Positions 48,573 through 57,881 of a stretch of DNA of 64,000 nt are shown piece after piece. Below the pieces are notes generated by a model. That model saw nothing but the letters and a program-made list of their open reading frames with translations. It ran no database searches and was not told the origin of the DNA. This DNA comes from UBA2227 sp036677505 (GTDB taxonomy: Bacteria; Bacillota_I; Bacilli_A; Erysipelotrichales; Erysipelotrichaceae). The position numbers and the translations under genes are program-made. The number at the start of each line of letters is the position of its first letter. The first letter of the stretch is position 1. The stretch is from NCBI GenBank assembly GCA_036677505.1, contig JAVBWK010000027.1:19456-83455 (forward strand), written 5' to 3'.

Positions 48573-49554
48573 GAGCATGGTCTGCCGCAAAGATAATACC
48601 GGCATCCTTTCTCGCAGTTTCCATGACCGAAGCGACTTGTTTGGCTAAGCTCAGCCACTGATTCATCAATGATCGGTCGCGATTACGGATACAGTTAAAT
48701 ATATCCACAGCTTCATGAAACATCGTATTGGGGTTGTTTGGAATCATAAAGTCAAAGCGCTGTCCTTCAGCCACGATTTCGATCGCACTTAACGTACTGA
48801 CGGATCCGGTCACTTTGATAAATCCCTTCTCACCCTGAATCAGGGTGCGATTGTCGCCGGGATTGTCTTTTCCGATGACGGAAACAGCGATTTTATCGGG
48901 ATACTTCATGGTCAGAACGCCTGAAAGGTCGATTCCGTTGGGACCCTTGTTGGACATATAACGGACTTCTGAAGGTGATTCAAACAGTGAGAGGATAAAA
49001 TATACATTGTAAACCCCCAGGTCATACAGCGCTCCTCCGGAGAACTGCGGTGAGAACACATTGGGATCTTTTCCTAAAAGATAGGCCGGATATTTGCTTG
49101 AATACTGGTTGAACTCGCTGCTGATCAGCCTGATTTCGCCGAGCATCGAAAGATGCTGCCGAATGATTTCCAAACCGGGCAGATGTAAGGGCATGATTGC
49201 TTCAAAGAGCATCCCCTGTGAAGTTTTGCTTATTTCGATCAGATCATCGATTTCACGGGTATTGCTGACAATCGGTTTTTCACTGATGACATGTTTGCCT
49301 GACAGTAATGCCTTTTTTGCATACGGATAGTGCAGTGAATTGGGTGAAGCAATATACAGGATATCGACTTCTTCATCCTCACAAGCTTGCTCAATGGTCA
49401 GATAGGTTTTTTTTCCGTTATATGCAAGATTGATCTGCTGTGCTTTTTCTTCACTTCGCGAAACCGTACCTAAAAAAGTGATCAGACGGGTTTCGATGGC
49501 AGCCTGAACAAATTTCTCTGTGATCCAACTGGTTCCGACAACGGCTAAATTCAT
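48565..49554 (-). CDS. Gfo/Idh/MocA family oxidoreductase
   Basis: 329 residues. NLAVVGTSWITEKFVQAAIE is the Rossmann start, the signature SGKHVISEKPIVS carries the catalytic Lys, then MLFEAIMPLHLPGLEIIRQH and GGALYDLGVYNVYFILSLFE. It uses NAD(P) on an unidentified, probably sugar-like substrate. Its ATG overlaps the VanZ-like gene stop; its own stop overlaps the HAD gene start. About one third similar by eye to the family member at 9471-10412, so not a recent duplicate. Confidence 0.88.
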   Translation of the reverse strand: MNLAVVGTSWITEKFVQAAIETRLITFLGTVSRSEEKAQQINLAYNGKKTYLTIEQACEDEEVDILYIASPNSLHYPYAKKALLSGKHVISEKPIVSNTREIDDLIEISKTSQGMLFEAIMPLHLPGLEIIRQHLSMLGEIRLISSEFNQYSSKYPAYLLGKDPNVFSPQFSGGALYDLGVYNVYFILSLFESPSEVRYMSNKGPNGIDLSGVLTMKYPDKIAVSVIGKDNPGDNRTLIQGEKGFIKVTGSVSTLSAIEIVAEGQRFDFMIPNNPNTMFHEAVDIFNCIRNRDRSLMNQWLSLAKQVASVMETARKDAGIIFAADHAHD

Positions 49555-49985
49555 GTTCTTACCTCTTTTCTTCGCAAATTACCATACAGTATGATGCTCG
49601 TGATGCTTCCCAAAGCATCAACGGCTATGTCAGTCAGATTGCCGGATCGGCCCGGGACAAACAACTGATGGATCTCATCGCTGATTGCATAACCTAAACA
49701 TAATAAAAATGAAAAATATATCTTCTGAGACAATTCGATGTCATAGGTGTCCGTTGCCCGAAATACCAGTAATCCCAAGATGGAGTAAGTGACGAAATGA
49801 GCGGTTTTACGGACGATCAGTGATAAGATATCAGCAGAGACTCCCATGGGGATGACTAAATCAAAAAGCGGTTTAAACAGGGATGTGCTCAGTGAAGATG
49901 ACTGTTGTCCGTCTTGGGATGATAAATAAAAAATAACGGCCATCCATAGAAAAGCCAGCATCCATCGCTGGCGTCGCTTATTCAT
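49551..49985 (-). CDS. VanZ-like membrane protein
   Basis: 144 residues with four membrane helices. It has the VanZ pattern: WMAVIFYLSSQDGQQSSSLS, VRKTAHFVTYSILGLLVFRA (conserved K-x-x-H) and CLGYAISDEIHQLFVPGRSGN with the acidic DEIHQ motif and FVPGR, then DIAVDALGS. VanZ-type proteins are common in Bacillota; the function outside teicoplanin resistance is unknown and no van genes are present. Confidence 0.9.
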   Translation of the reverse strand: MNKRRQRWMLAFLWMAVIFYLSSQDGQQSSSLSTSLFKPLFDLVIPMGVSADILSLIVRKTAHFVTYSILGLLVFRATDTYDIELSQKIYFSFLLCLGYAISDEIHQLFVPGRSGNLTDIAVDALGSITSIILYGNLRRKEVRT

Positions 49986-50451
49986 AATAGCCCCCTTTTT
50001 CGATGATCAGTTCGTCGATGGGTCGGTCGCTGACAATCACACAGGCATACTCGGGTTCGACTTCGATTTTACGCATCCGGATTTCATCAAATGTCACTTC
50101 TTCAAACATGGCATTGACATCGCCGGTCAGTTTGATCATGGCTTCGCGCAGCGTCCATTGTTCAAAGGGCTGCTCTTTCAGATTGAGTCGGGCAATCGTT
50201 CCCGGATGCAATTCACGAATCTTTTCAATATCGATGCCGATGGGCTGATCGCTGATGGCACAAATCAGATATTTCCCGCTGTGTGCGGAGGATACATACT
50301 TGACGTTGGATGGCAGATAAGGCTTCCCTTGAGATGTAACGTTCAATTTTTCTTCGATCCCCATTTTCTTCAGGTTTTTGCTTAATGCTGCTTTGCCCAG
50401 GCCGCTGTGATTGATGTTTTCATTGATTTTGTAAATCATGCATGTAATCAT
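49978..50451 (-). CDS. 4'-phosphopantetheinyl transferase (Sfp-like)
   Basis: 157 residues from the ATG at 50451 with GGAGG seven bases upstream; a longer upstream frame is rejected as it lacks a site. Sfp-type motifs in order: GKPYLPSNVKYVSSAHSGKY, QPIGIDIEKIRE with the magnesium-binding acidic pair, and EQWTLREAMIKLTGD (W..xEA..K..G). It would add the phosphopantetheine arm to a carrier protein. No carrier protein, NRPS or PKS gene is in the window, so the partner is elsewhere. It is shorter than Sfp (224) and may be a reduced form. Confidence 0.82.
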   Translation of the reverse strand: MITCMIYKINENINHSGLGKAALSKNLKKMGIEEKLNVTSQGKPYLPSNVKYVSSAHSGKYLICAISDQPIGIDIEKIRELHPGTIARLNLKEQPFEQWTLREAMIKLTGDVNAMFEEVTFDEIRMRKIEVEPEYACVIVSDRPIDELIIEKGGYYE

Positions 50452-50527
50452 CGTAATCCCTCCTTCGACCGTAGATGGTTGTATATTTAGGGTATCACAT
50501 ATTCTGCGTGTTGAAAAGAACAGCGAC

Positions 50528-52552
50528 TCATTTCGCTTCAAACAGAGTGTCCAGGATGTTCTGATTGAAAATCTGTACAAGATGTCCGTCAAATTGAGTA
50601 TCCGAACAGCGGATCAGTTCGGCTCGGATCTGTTCTTTGGTCATGGCTTTGCGATGGGGCTGATCATTGCTCATCGCATCGACTGCCTCTGCGATGGCCA
50701 GGATACGGGCTCCGATCGGAATCTGATCTCCTTTAAGGCCTCTTGGATAACCGGTTCCGTCAACACGTTCATGATGATCATATACGATTTGCGCTACGTT
50801 GAGATACTCAGCGGTCGTCGATAAGATTCTATAACCGGTTTCGCTGTGCCGCTGCATCTGGATTCGTTCAAGATCATTTAAAACTTCCGGTTTCTCTAAA
50901 ATCCGTGATTCGATGGCGATTTTCCCGATGTCATGAAGCTGAGCGGCCAGTTTGAGCTCGACCACTTGTTCGCGACCGAAACCCATGGCATTGGCCATCA
51001 GTTCGCAGATGTGACTGACGTTGAGGATATGGACCTGCTCCCGCGGGCTGCGGCTGAACAGTGACTGAAGCATGACTTTGATCGTCTGATTGCGGCTGGT
51101 CGAGCTGTCAGACATTTTCAGCTGATACATACGGTCTTCCGCAAATTGAAGGATTTTTAGAATATTTTCGTGCGGTTCGGTTTTAGTCGCAAAACCAAAA
51201 GCTATTGACACCGGCAGTCCCATGATCACTGATTCGGCCGCCTGCTTCTGCATACGTTCAACCACTTTCCCGGCACCTTCTTCATCAACTCCCGGTAACA
51301 GGATTGCAAATTCGTCCCCTCCCATCCGGGCGATAATTTCGTCATTGCGGCAGCTGTTCTTAATGGCCTTGGCCGCACTGATGATCAGCTGATCGCCGAC
51401 CGGGTGTCCGAAACCGTCATTAATGACTTTCAGCCCGTTGACATCGGCCATGATTAAGGTGATCGGCAGATTTCGAGGCATATCGAGACGCTTGATTTCT
51501 TCTTCAAAGAATCTGCGGTTGTACAGACCGGTCAAACCATCATGATAGCTCAGATATTCGATTTCGCGTTCTTTGGCCAAACGGGCAGTCACATCGCGGA
51601 ATACCATCACGACTCCCTCAATCGCCTTCTGATTGATCAGCGGTGAAGCGGTAGTTTCCGCTTCCAGGATCTTGCCTTGCCTGGTTGTCATCGTGATTTG
51701 CTGTTGCAGACTTTGGACTTTGCGGTTTTTCATGCATTGGGCTACCGGTGAGTCGACCGGTTCCTTGGTGATGGAGGAAATGAAACTGAACTGATCGTCA
51801 AAAGGTTCACCAATGATGATCCGGCTGACTTCCAGGATTTCACAGGCTGTCGGATTGATGAAGTCGATCTTACCTTCTTTATCAACCGTGATGACCCCAT
51901 CACCGATACTGGTCAGTACGGCAGCAAGTTTGTCTTGGGCAATCTGGCGGATCCGATTGTTTTCGACGCGCTCACTGATATCGATGATCAGTCCTTCGAT
52001 TGCGATGATGCGGTCTTGCTGATCATAGATGCCTCTTCCCTGCTCCCAAACCCATTTAATGCTACCGTCTTTGGTTTGGATTTCATATTCCATTTCTATG
52101 ACTTCATGACGGTTGAGCCGGACTTGCCAGTTGGTCCAGACTTCTTCGCGGTAAGGTTTCAAAATGATATCATTATAGCTGATAGCTGTGTTATGCAGCA
52201 GTTCTTCCCGGGTATATCCGGTCAGTCGCAGACAGCCGTCTGAGACGTATTGCATGGTCCAGTTGCGGTCATTTCGGCAGCGATAAGCCATACCCGGCAA
52301 ATTGGATAATAGGGCTGCCATCCGCTGTTCGCTTTCCCCAATATACGCACTGAGTTTCTGCTCATTTTTTAAGGTTTGGGCATAATAGGCATAACTGATT
52401 GCCGCGATAGCGATGCCGGCAATCGATACCAGAATAAGGATCTGATTCTGAAACTGAATCGCCGAGATCTCGCTTTCAGTCAAAGCCAAAAATGGCGTTG
52501 GTATCACGCCTGACGAAAAGATGATTGAAGTAAGATTCTGGCTCAGGTGCAT
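50528..52552 (-). CDS. PAS-PAS-GGDEF-HD-GYP cyclic-di-GMP signalling protein
   Basis: 674 residues from the ATG at 52552 (AGAGG box); another ATG two codons earlier is possible. One N-terminal membrane helix (ILILVSIAGIAIAAISYAYY), a PAS domain with PAC (about 85-210, ending GLIIDISERVENNRI), a second PAS (about 220-345), then GGDEF with the intact catalytic ARMGGDEFAILLPG and finally HD-GYP with AAQLHDIGKIAIE and VYDHHERVDGTGYPRG. The inhibitory I-site is RNDE rather than RxxD. So it may both make and break cyclic-di-GMP in answer to a signal sensed by PAS. No effector gene lies near. Confidence 0.93.
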   Translation of the reverse strand: MHLSQNLTSIIFSSGVIPTPFLALTESEISAIQFQNQILILVSIAGIAIAAISYAYYAQTLKNEQKLSAYIGESEQRMAALLSNLPGMAYRCRNDRNWTMQYVSDGCLRLTGYTREELLHNTAISYNDIILKPYREEVWTNWQVRLNRHEVIEMEYEIQTKDGSIKWVWEQGRGIYDQQDRIIAIEGLIIDISERVENNRIRQIAQDKLAAVLTSIGDGVITVDKEGKIDFINPTACEILEVSRIIIGEPFDDQFSFISSITKEPVDSPVAQCMKNRKVQSLQQQITMTTRQGKILEAETTASPLINQKAIEGVVMVFRDVTARLAKEREIEYLSYHDGLTGLYNRRFFEEEIKRLDMPRNLPITLIMADVNGLKVINDGFGHPVGDQLIISAAKAIKNSCRNDEIIARMGGDEFAILLPGVDEEGAGKVVERMQKQAAESVIMGLPVSIAFGFATKTEPHENILKILQFAEDRMYQLKMSDSSTSRNQTIKVMLQSLFSRSPREQVHILNVSHICELMANAMGFGREQVVELKLAAQLHDIGKIAIESRILEKPEVLNDLERIQMQRHSETGYRILSTTAEYLNVAQIVYDHHERVDGTGYPRGLKGDQIPIGARILAIAEAVDAMSNDQPHRKAMTKEQIRAELIRCSDTQFDGHLVQIFNQNILDTLFEAK

Positions 52553-52620
52553 AGGCATCGCCTCTCTATCTATAAGCATAAGTAAAGGGATGGTGTTTGT
52601 CAATAAAAGCATCTAAGCAG

Positions 52621-52643
52621 GGAAAATAGCGGATTTTTCCGCC
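52621..52643 (-). terminator. Terminator of the glycan operon
   Basis: GCGGA-aaaa-TCCGC followed by TATTTTCCC on the minus strand, directly after the FAH-family gene. Confidence 0.6.
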
Positions 52644-53390
52644 TTAAATTTCGTTTTCTACGGTACTGATGACAGTGCCCAATCCATTGATTGATACTTC
52701 GACGGTATCACCGGCCATAAGCTTGCCCACTCCGGGAGGGGTGCCGGTGATGATGACATCCCCGGGCATCAGCGTCATGATCGAACTGATGTACTCGATC
52801 AGTTCTTCAACACTGAAAATCATGGAACTGACCGATTCGATCTGGCGGATGACATGATTGACGCGGGTGGTGATGGTCGCATGGCTCAGATCCAGTTCTG
52901 TCTCGATCCAAGATCCTACGGGTAAAAATGTATCAAATGATTTACAAGCCGTCCACTGACCTTGCTTGGGCTGTAAATCACGGGCGGTCACATCGTTGAC
53001 CACGATGTATCCCAAAATAACGTCTTTGGCGTTTTCTTTTTTGACATGCCGGCACCGCTGAGAAATAACGACACCCAGCTCACCTTCATATTCGACGTGG
53101 ACGGATTGCTTGGGCAAAAGGATCGTTCCTTCGTTTTTAAGCAGGGTTGTGTTGGGTTTGATGAAAATAACGGGCTCACTGGGTTTGGGATTGACCAGAC
53201 CCAGCTCACGGGCGTGGCTGGCATAGTTTAGACCGACAGCGATGATCTTTGTCGGTTCAATCGGTAACAGCAGTCTGACTTCTTCGACGGGTAATGGAAA
53301 TGTCGGACTGGGATCGACCGGGTATACCTGATGGTCGACCAGTTTCCCTTGGCGGATGATTCCCTGATATTCATATCGGATCAGCTTCAT
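52644..53390 (-). CDS. Fumarylacetoacetate hydrolase family protein
   Basis: 248 residues. IIAVGLNYASHARELG is the usual FAH core start, metal ligands are the two Glu in VEYEGELGVVI and the Asp in VNDVTARDLQ, followed by FDTFLPVGSWI and GDVIITGTPPGVG. Members act as hydrolases, decarboxylases or isomerases on acylpyruvates and similar. It begins 1 base after the flippase gene, so is the last gene of the glycan operon; its part in glycan synthesis is not obvious. Confidence 0.9.
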   Translation of the reverse strand: MKLIRYEYQGIIRQGKLVDHQVYPVDPSPTFPLPVEEVRLLLPIEPTKIIAVGLNYASHARELGLVNPKPSEPVIFIKPNTTLLKNEGTILLPKQSVHVEYEGELGVVISQRCRHVKKENAKDVILGYIVVNDVTARDLQPKQGQWTACKSFDTFLPVGSWIETELDLSHATITTRVNHVIRQIESVSSMIFSVEELIEYISSIMTLMPGDVIITGTPPGVGKLMAGDTVEVSINGLGTVISTVENEI

Positions 53391-53391
53391 T

Positions 53392-54930
53392 TTATCCCCT
53401 TTCCTTCGATCGTTTCAGTTTAGATCGAATCATGCGTTTTGCTACATCATACAGATAAGCGAACTCAATGGTTCGGTAAAACAGTCCTACGGTAATGATG
53501 ATCGCATAGATACCGGCGATGCTGCTTTGGATGATAAAATCGGCCGGTTGCCAACCGGTTTTGAATAATGGTAAAAACAGCGATGAGGTATACGTCAGCA
53601 TCACGACAACCACAGCATAAATCGTATATTTCTTGAAATATGTGTGCAACGGCTGTTCGAAAATATATTTGAAGATAACATAAGGATCATACCAGAAGAA
53701 TACCATGGCCCGACTGATAACGGTTCCCAGCAAAACTCCTGCAATTCCCAAGGGTCTGGCCAGCAATACAGAAATCACCAGGTTGAGCAATGCTGAAATG
53801 ACCGGTCGGTACTGCCCGACCCTGAACAGTCCGGTTGTGTCACGATAGCTGGCAGCCGCACTTTGCATGCCGGCTGTGTAATAGTTGATGACAATGATCA
53901 TGACGGTAAACTGGCTCAGTAAGAAGCTTTCATCAAGCCACATGACGATAAACGGATTGATGACATTGTATAAAATCACAGCGGTAATTCCGTATATCAG
54001 AAAACTCATAAAGAACACGACATCGAAAATCTGTCGTTTCCGCAAAGTGGTTTCGGTAGCATTGATGTTGCCGATCCCGGCTCTCATACCGGAGAAAATC
54101 GTGTGAATGGTCTGGTTGAGGATGTTGGTGATCATCAGATAGTTGGCATACAGTCCGACGGCGATGATGCCGTTGAAAACACTGATGATGATGTTGTCAG
54201 TCGCACCGACGACAACCTGACCGATTTTATACATAAACATGGCATACATGTTTTTAAAGAATTTCTGACGCTCTGAGTCGCTCAGTTTCTCCTGATTATT
54301 TTTGATATACGGATACTGCTTGTCTGCCAAGATGGATACCCAGACATTCTCAGCAATTTTCAATAATACCTGGATAAGCAAGGTTAAGATGAAATTGCGG
54401 GTCAGAATCAGGATGGCTATCTGAGCGAACTGGCTGATGACAAAGAAGATCGATTTGTTTCGGTTGATGACATACTGTTGTTGATTGGCGATAAAAATCG
54501 ATTGTTTATAGATAAAAAAGTAGGATACGAATGTGTTGAGCAAAAACAGCAGATAAATCAGCACCGGCTGGGTAACTTCGGTAAGTTCGCCCAGAAAGTA
54601 GGATAAAAACGGGATCAGGACTATGCCCAGAGTTAATACCGTAAAGGCAACGATGGCGAAGGCTTTTTTGTATAGATTAAGATAAGCTTGTATCAGGCGG
54701 GTGTTTTTATCGGCGATTGGTTTATACAGGCTGTAAACGACGGTCATGTCGATGCCAAGTTCCGCTAAGGCAAGCCAGCGCAGGATGCTGGTAAAAAGTG
54801 AGTTGACCCCTAAATATTCTGCTCCCAAAATAGCAATGAAAACCGTCCGGAACAAGAATCCGAGCGCAGCATGCAAGATTTGATAGATGATTCCCCATCG
54901 GGCGTTATTAATGGAATTTCTGATTCGCAT
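53392..54930 (-). CDS. Polysaccharide flippase (Wzx/RfbX type, MATE-like fold)
   Basis: 512 residues and about 12-14 membrane helices. The start RIRNSINNARWGIIYQILHA followed by FRTVFIAILGAEYLGVNSLF and LRWLALAELGIDMTVVYSLY is the classic Gram-positive oligosaccharide flippase N-terminus. It probably moves lipid-linked sugar repeats to the outer face of the membrane. The neighbouring glycosyltransferase, pyruvyltransferase and nucleotide-sugar enzyme fit. Confidence 0.88.
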   Translation of the reverse strand: MRIRNSINNARWGIIYQILHAALGFLFRTVFIAILGAEYLGVNSLFTSILRWLALAELGIDMTVVYSLYKPIADKNTRLIQAYLNLYKKAFAIVAFTVLTLGIVLIPFLSYFLGELTEVTQPVLIYLLFLLNTFVSYFFIYKQSIFIANQQQYVINRNKSIFFVISQFAQIAILILTRNFILTLLIQVLLKIAENVWVSILADKQYPYIKNNQEKLSDSERQKFFKNMYAMFMYKIGQVVVGATDNIIISVFNGIIAVGLYANYLMITNILNQTIHTIFSGMRAGIGNINATETTLRKRQIFDVVFFMSFLIYGITAVILYNVINPFIVMWLDESFLLSQFTVMIIVINYYTAGMQSAAASYRDTTGLFRVGQYRPVISALLNLVISVLLARPLGIAGVLLGTVISRAMVFFWYDPYVIFKYIFEQPLHTYFKKYTIYAVVVVMLTYTSSLFLPLFKTGWQPADFIIQSSIAGIYAIIITVGLFYRTIEFAYLYDVAKRMIRSKLKRSKERG

Positions 54931-54965
54931 ACGGTCTCCTGTGCTATCTATATTGTATCAAATGT

Positions 54966-55877
54966 TTATGGTTTCTGGTGCATGGCTTTGAATTTTATGG
55001 CCAGATTGATGCTTCGTGCGGCCAGTTCGATCCCAAATATTCCGCGTCTACGGATAATCCAGCCGATCAGCCGTATGATTTCGGTGTTTTTGGGGGATGA
55101 TTCTTTCAGGTAGTACTTGATGGTCGTAAATAACTGCCGGTTTAGCCAAGTGTTTGAAAGTCCGATATTCTTTGCATGAGTCAGCTGATGCACATTAATT
55201 TTTTCGTTCAGGTTGGCCAGAATAAACGAAGATCGGATATGTCTGGACATGTTGGCAGAATGGATTCGGTATACACCGCTGACTTCATCAAGAAAGTATA
55301 TATCACCTGCGCACAAGGCACGCAGGTAGATCGATGTATCGTTCATCATTTCCATGTGAGCAAAATCCATATCATCGAGCATTGATTTGCGAAAGACAGT
55401 CGTAAAGGTCGACCACGGTTTGGGATACTTGAGCGTAAATTCACTCAGATACTCTTTTGAGCTGATTTTCCCGACAAAGGGCAGTTTAGTGAGTTGGATC
55501 AGATCTGTGTCTGTATACCACAGGTTCGCACAGGATGTGACGGCTACCAATTCTTGGTCCTGTTGTAAATGGCGGATGGCCGTTTCGAAAAAGCGGTCAT
55601 TGGTATAGAAGTCGTCGTCATCAAGAAAGACGACATAATCGCCGTTGCACTGATTGAACGCTTTCTGACGGTTGCGTCCGGCATCTGAAGGCGTTGTGTT
55701 GGTTAAAACAGTGATTCCGCTCAGTGTCTTTATATAATTTCCGGTTTCATCTGTACTGCAGTCATCAACGATCAAAATTTCAAGGTTCTTATAGGTCTGT
55801 TTGCGTACGCTTTCAATGGCTTGTCTAAGCATCGCCTGCCGATTGTGAGTCGGTATGATCACGGACAGTTTATTCAT
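54966..55877 (-). CDS. Family 2 glycosyltransferase
   Basis: 303 residues from the ATG at 55877 with GGAGGG upstream. GT-A fold: KLSVIIPTHNRQAMLRQAIE, LEILIVDDCSTDETGNYI and the DxD-type motif in YVVFLDDDDFYTNDRFFE. The C-terminal part has helices but no membrane segment. It would add a sugar to a lipid-linked or surface glycan; donor unknown. Start overlaps the end of the pyruvyltransferase gene. Confidence 0.9.
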   Translation of the reverse strand: MNKLSVIIPTHNRQAMLRQAIESVRKQTYKNLEILIVDDCSTDETGNYIKTLSGITVLTNTTPSDAGRNRQKAFNQCNGDYVVFLDDDDFYTNDRFFETAIRHLQQDQELVAVTSCANLWYTDTDLIQLTKLPFVGKISSKEYLSEFTLKYPKPWSTFTTVFRKSMLDDMDFAHMEMMNDTSIYLRALCAGDIYFLDEVSGVYRIHSANMSRHIRSSFILANLNEKINVHQLTHAKNIGLSNTWLNRQLFTTIKYYLKESSPKNTEIIRLIGWIIRRRGIFGIELAARSINLAIKFKAMHQKP

Positions 55878-56949
55878 CGGTTTCCCTCCAATGGGCATCA
55901 AAGGCAGAAAACTGGTTTTTGGCCAAAATAAACAAAGAGGGTGAAACTCCCTGAGCTTTATTCAGGTTTTCGGCCGTCTTTGCACATTCGAGCTGACCGA
56001 TGTCAGTAATTTCGCAGAATTCTCCCGTGTATCCCAAATCTTTAATCACATTAGACATCTTAGTAGAGTATACAATCGGAATAACGCGACTGTCCATCAC
56101 CCATCCCAGAATCATAGCATGAAAGCGTGTGGCGATGATAATTTCGGCGCGGTTGAGTTTATCCAATGAAGTCGCAACGTCTGTGTGATTGAAAATCTCG
56201 ATTCTGTTATCCTGGATCTGTTCAGCAATCTGCTTACATACATGGTAATCTCCCTGCTTTTCACTAAAGGAAAACAGTGTGACTGAATAATTCAGAGCAA
56301 GGTAATATCGGGCGAATTGAATCATCTTTTCAAGATACACCGGCTGATACGGAGCTAACTGCTCGCTTTTGTTACAGTCAATCACAGACAGTACGACTAT
56401 CTTCTCCTTTGGTCGCGGCGGGATGTCTAAACCCAATACGATATCCGGTGCCATGCGCACTTGGGGAAGATCTTTAAAAAGATCAAAGGAGTACTGTTCA
56501 CGGAAACAGACATCCGTGCACATCGCAAAGAATTTCTTGTACTCATCCACAAATTCTTCACTTTGAAAGGGTCCGAAGTTTGTGCCGATGACAAATGTTT
56601 TTCTGACGCGCCGGCTCATGGCATTCAGATTCTGAAGGTGACGTTTCCAAGGACCTTCTTCCATAAAATACGAGCCGCTCAAAATCACGGCCGTGTCACA
56701 TTTCCTGCTGGTCATAACATAATATAAGGATGGCTGTTTCAGCATGCGCAATATCATGTTAATTATCCGATACAACAGAGAATCATAACAGACAACGCGG
56801 ATTTGTGATGTCTGATAGATCTTACGGTATTTCTTCTGAGTCAGGATGTAAACAGTGCTGTCGGGGTAACGTTTTGTGAAGATATCAAGAAAACAGTCAT
56901 CTCCCAGATTCTTTTCCCAATATCCCGCAATCATAATTTGTCGATTCAT
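55870..56949 (-). CDS. Polysaccharide pyruvyl transferase family protein
   Basis: 359 residues. MIAGYWEKNLGDDCFLDIFT is the family start (GY.g..N.GDe), with VIGTNFGPFQSEEFV, FREQYSFDLFKDLP and VRMAPDIVLGLD in the middle and EIIATRFHAMILGWVMD near the C-terminus, as in CsaB and similar enzymes. It would transfer pyruvate from PEP as a ketal on a glycan sugar, giving negative charge. In Bacillus-type cells CsaB-made ketals anchor SLH proteins, but no SLH domain is seen here. Confidence 0.88.
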   Translation of the reverse strand: MNRQIMIAGYWEKNLGDDCFLDIFTKRYPDSTVYILTQKKYRKIYQTSQIRVVCYDSLLYRIINMILRMLKQPSLYYVMTSRKCDTAVILSGSYFMEEGPWKRHLQNLNAMSRRVRKTFVIGTNFGPFQSEEFVDEYKKFFAMCTDVCFREQYSFDLFKDLPQVRMAPDIVLGLDIPPRPKEKIVVLSVIDCNKSEQLAPYQPVYLEKMIQFARYYLALNYSVTLFSFSEKQGDYHVCKQIAEQIQDNRIEIFNHTDVATSLDKLNRAEIIIATRFHAMILGWVMDSRVIPIVYSTKMSNVIKDLGYTGEFCEITDIGQLECAKTAENLNKAQGVSPSLFILAKNQFSAFDAHWRETDE

Positions 56950-57881
56950 AATGCCCCCTGTTTCAACGAATTTAAAAAGTAGTTGAGCGTATGTTTCAAT
57001 CCTTCTTCGATGTCCGTATGCGCTTGTAATCCCATTGAATGAAGTCTGTTTAATTGCGGTCGGCGTCGGATCGGATCGTTGATCAGCGGACTGACAAAAT
57101 TAAGTTTCAATGGTTCTTCAAGCCATGCGGATATTTTTTCGGCGATCTGATTGATGCTGAACTCCTGATCGTTTCCGCAGTTGATCGGTCCTGTGCATTC
57201 ACTGTTGATGATGCCGGTCAGCTGTTCGATCATGTCGTCGATATAACAGAAGCTGCGCGTCTGATGACCGTCACCATAAATAAACACTTGTTCACCTTTT
57301 ATTCCGCGAACCAACAGTTCACTGATGATGCGTCCGTCATCCATTTTCATCCTTGGACCGTAGGTATTGAATATCCGAACGATTTTCACATCTGTCCCAT
57401 AAGTGCGGCGATAATCATTTCCCAAGGTTTCCATCCAGCGCTTGCTTTGATCATAGCAGCTGCGCGGTCCGACTGTATTGACGTTTCCGTAATAGGATTC
57501 GGGTTGCGGATGAACATCTGGTTCTCCGTAAATTTCCGAGGTGGAGGCAAGCAGGATCGTAGCCTTGTACTTACGGGCATTGTTCAGTGCGCTGACGGTA
57601 CCCAATCCGATGGTCATAGACGTTTCGATCGGATCATTCAGATAGAATTTCGGAGAAGCATGAGCGGCTAAATGGTATATCTGATCGCATGGGATATCAA
57701 ATGATTGTTTGACATCGTGACGTACAAATGTGAAATTGGAATGGTTCATTAAATCCGAGATATTGTCCAATGATCCGCAACTTAAATTATCCAAGCAGAT
57801 CACCCGATGATCTGCGATCAGATGATGGCACAGATTGCTTCCGATAAACCCGGCTCCGCCGGTAATCAGTATCGTTTTCAT
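56946..57881 (-). CDS. NAD-dependent epimerase/dehydratase, UDP-glucuronate decarboxylase-like
   Basis: 311 residues. Extended SDR fold: ILITGGAGFIGSNLCHHLIA, YHLAAHASP, the catalytic Thr/Ser in ASTSEIYGEPDVHPQ and YxxxK in SCYDQSKRWMETLG. GNVNTVGPRSCYDQSKR is close to the GHVNP-GPR-CYDE-KR hallmark of UDP-xylose synthase, so the likely product is UDP-xylose or a related sugar from UDP-glucuronate. It overlaps its neighbours by 4 bases on both sides (ATGA). Confidence 0.87.
   Translation of the reverse strand: MKTILITGGAGFIGSNLCHHLIADHRVICLDNLSCGSLDNISDLMNHSNFTFVRHDVKQSFDIPCDQIYHLAAHASPKFYLNDPIETSMTIGLGTVSALNNARKYKATILLASTSEIYGEPDVHPQPESYYGNVNTVGPRSCYDQSKRWMETLGNDYRRTYGTDVKIVRIFNTYGPRMKMDDGRIISELLVRGIKGEQVFIYGDGHQTRSFCYIDDMIEQLTGIINSECTGPINCGNDQEFSINQIAEKISAWLEEPLKLNFVSPLINDPIRRRPQLNRLHSMGLQAHTDIEEGLKHTLNYFLNSLKQGAL

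Noticed and set aside
49551..49985. Glycopeptide resistance locus because of a VanZ-like gene
   Set aside because: No vanHAX, vanS or vanR genes are nearby; VanZ-like proteins are widespread without resistance.
57054..57671. Plus-strand 205-codon frame opposite the epimerase gene
   Set aside because: Antisense shadow of a well-conserved SDR enzyme, with no ribosome site.
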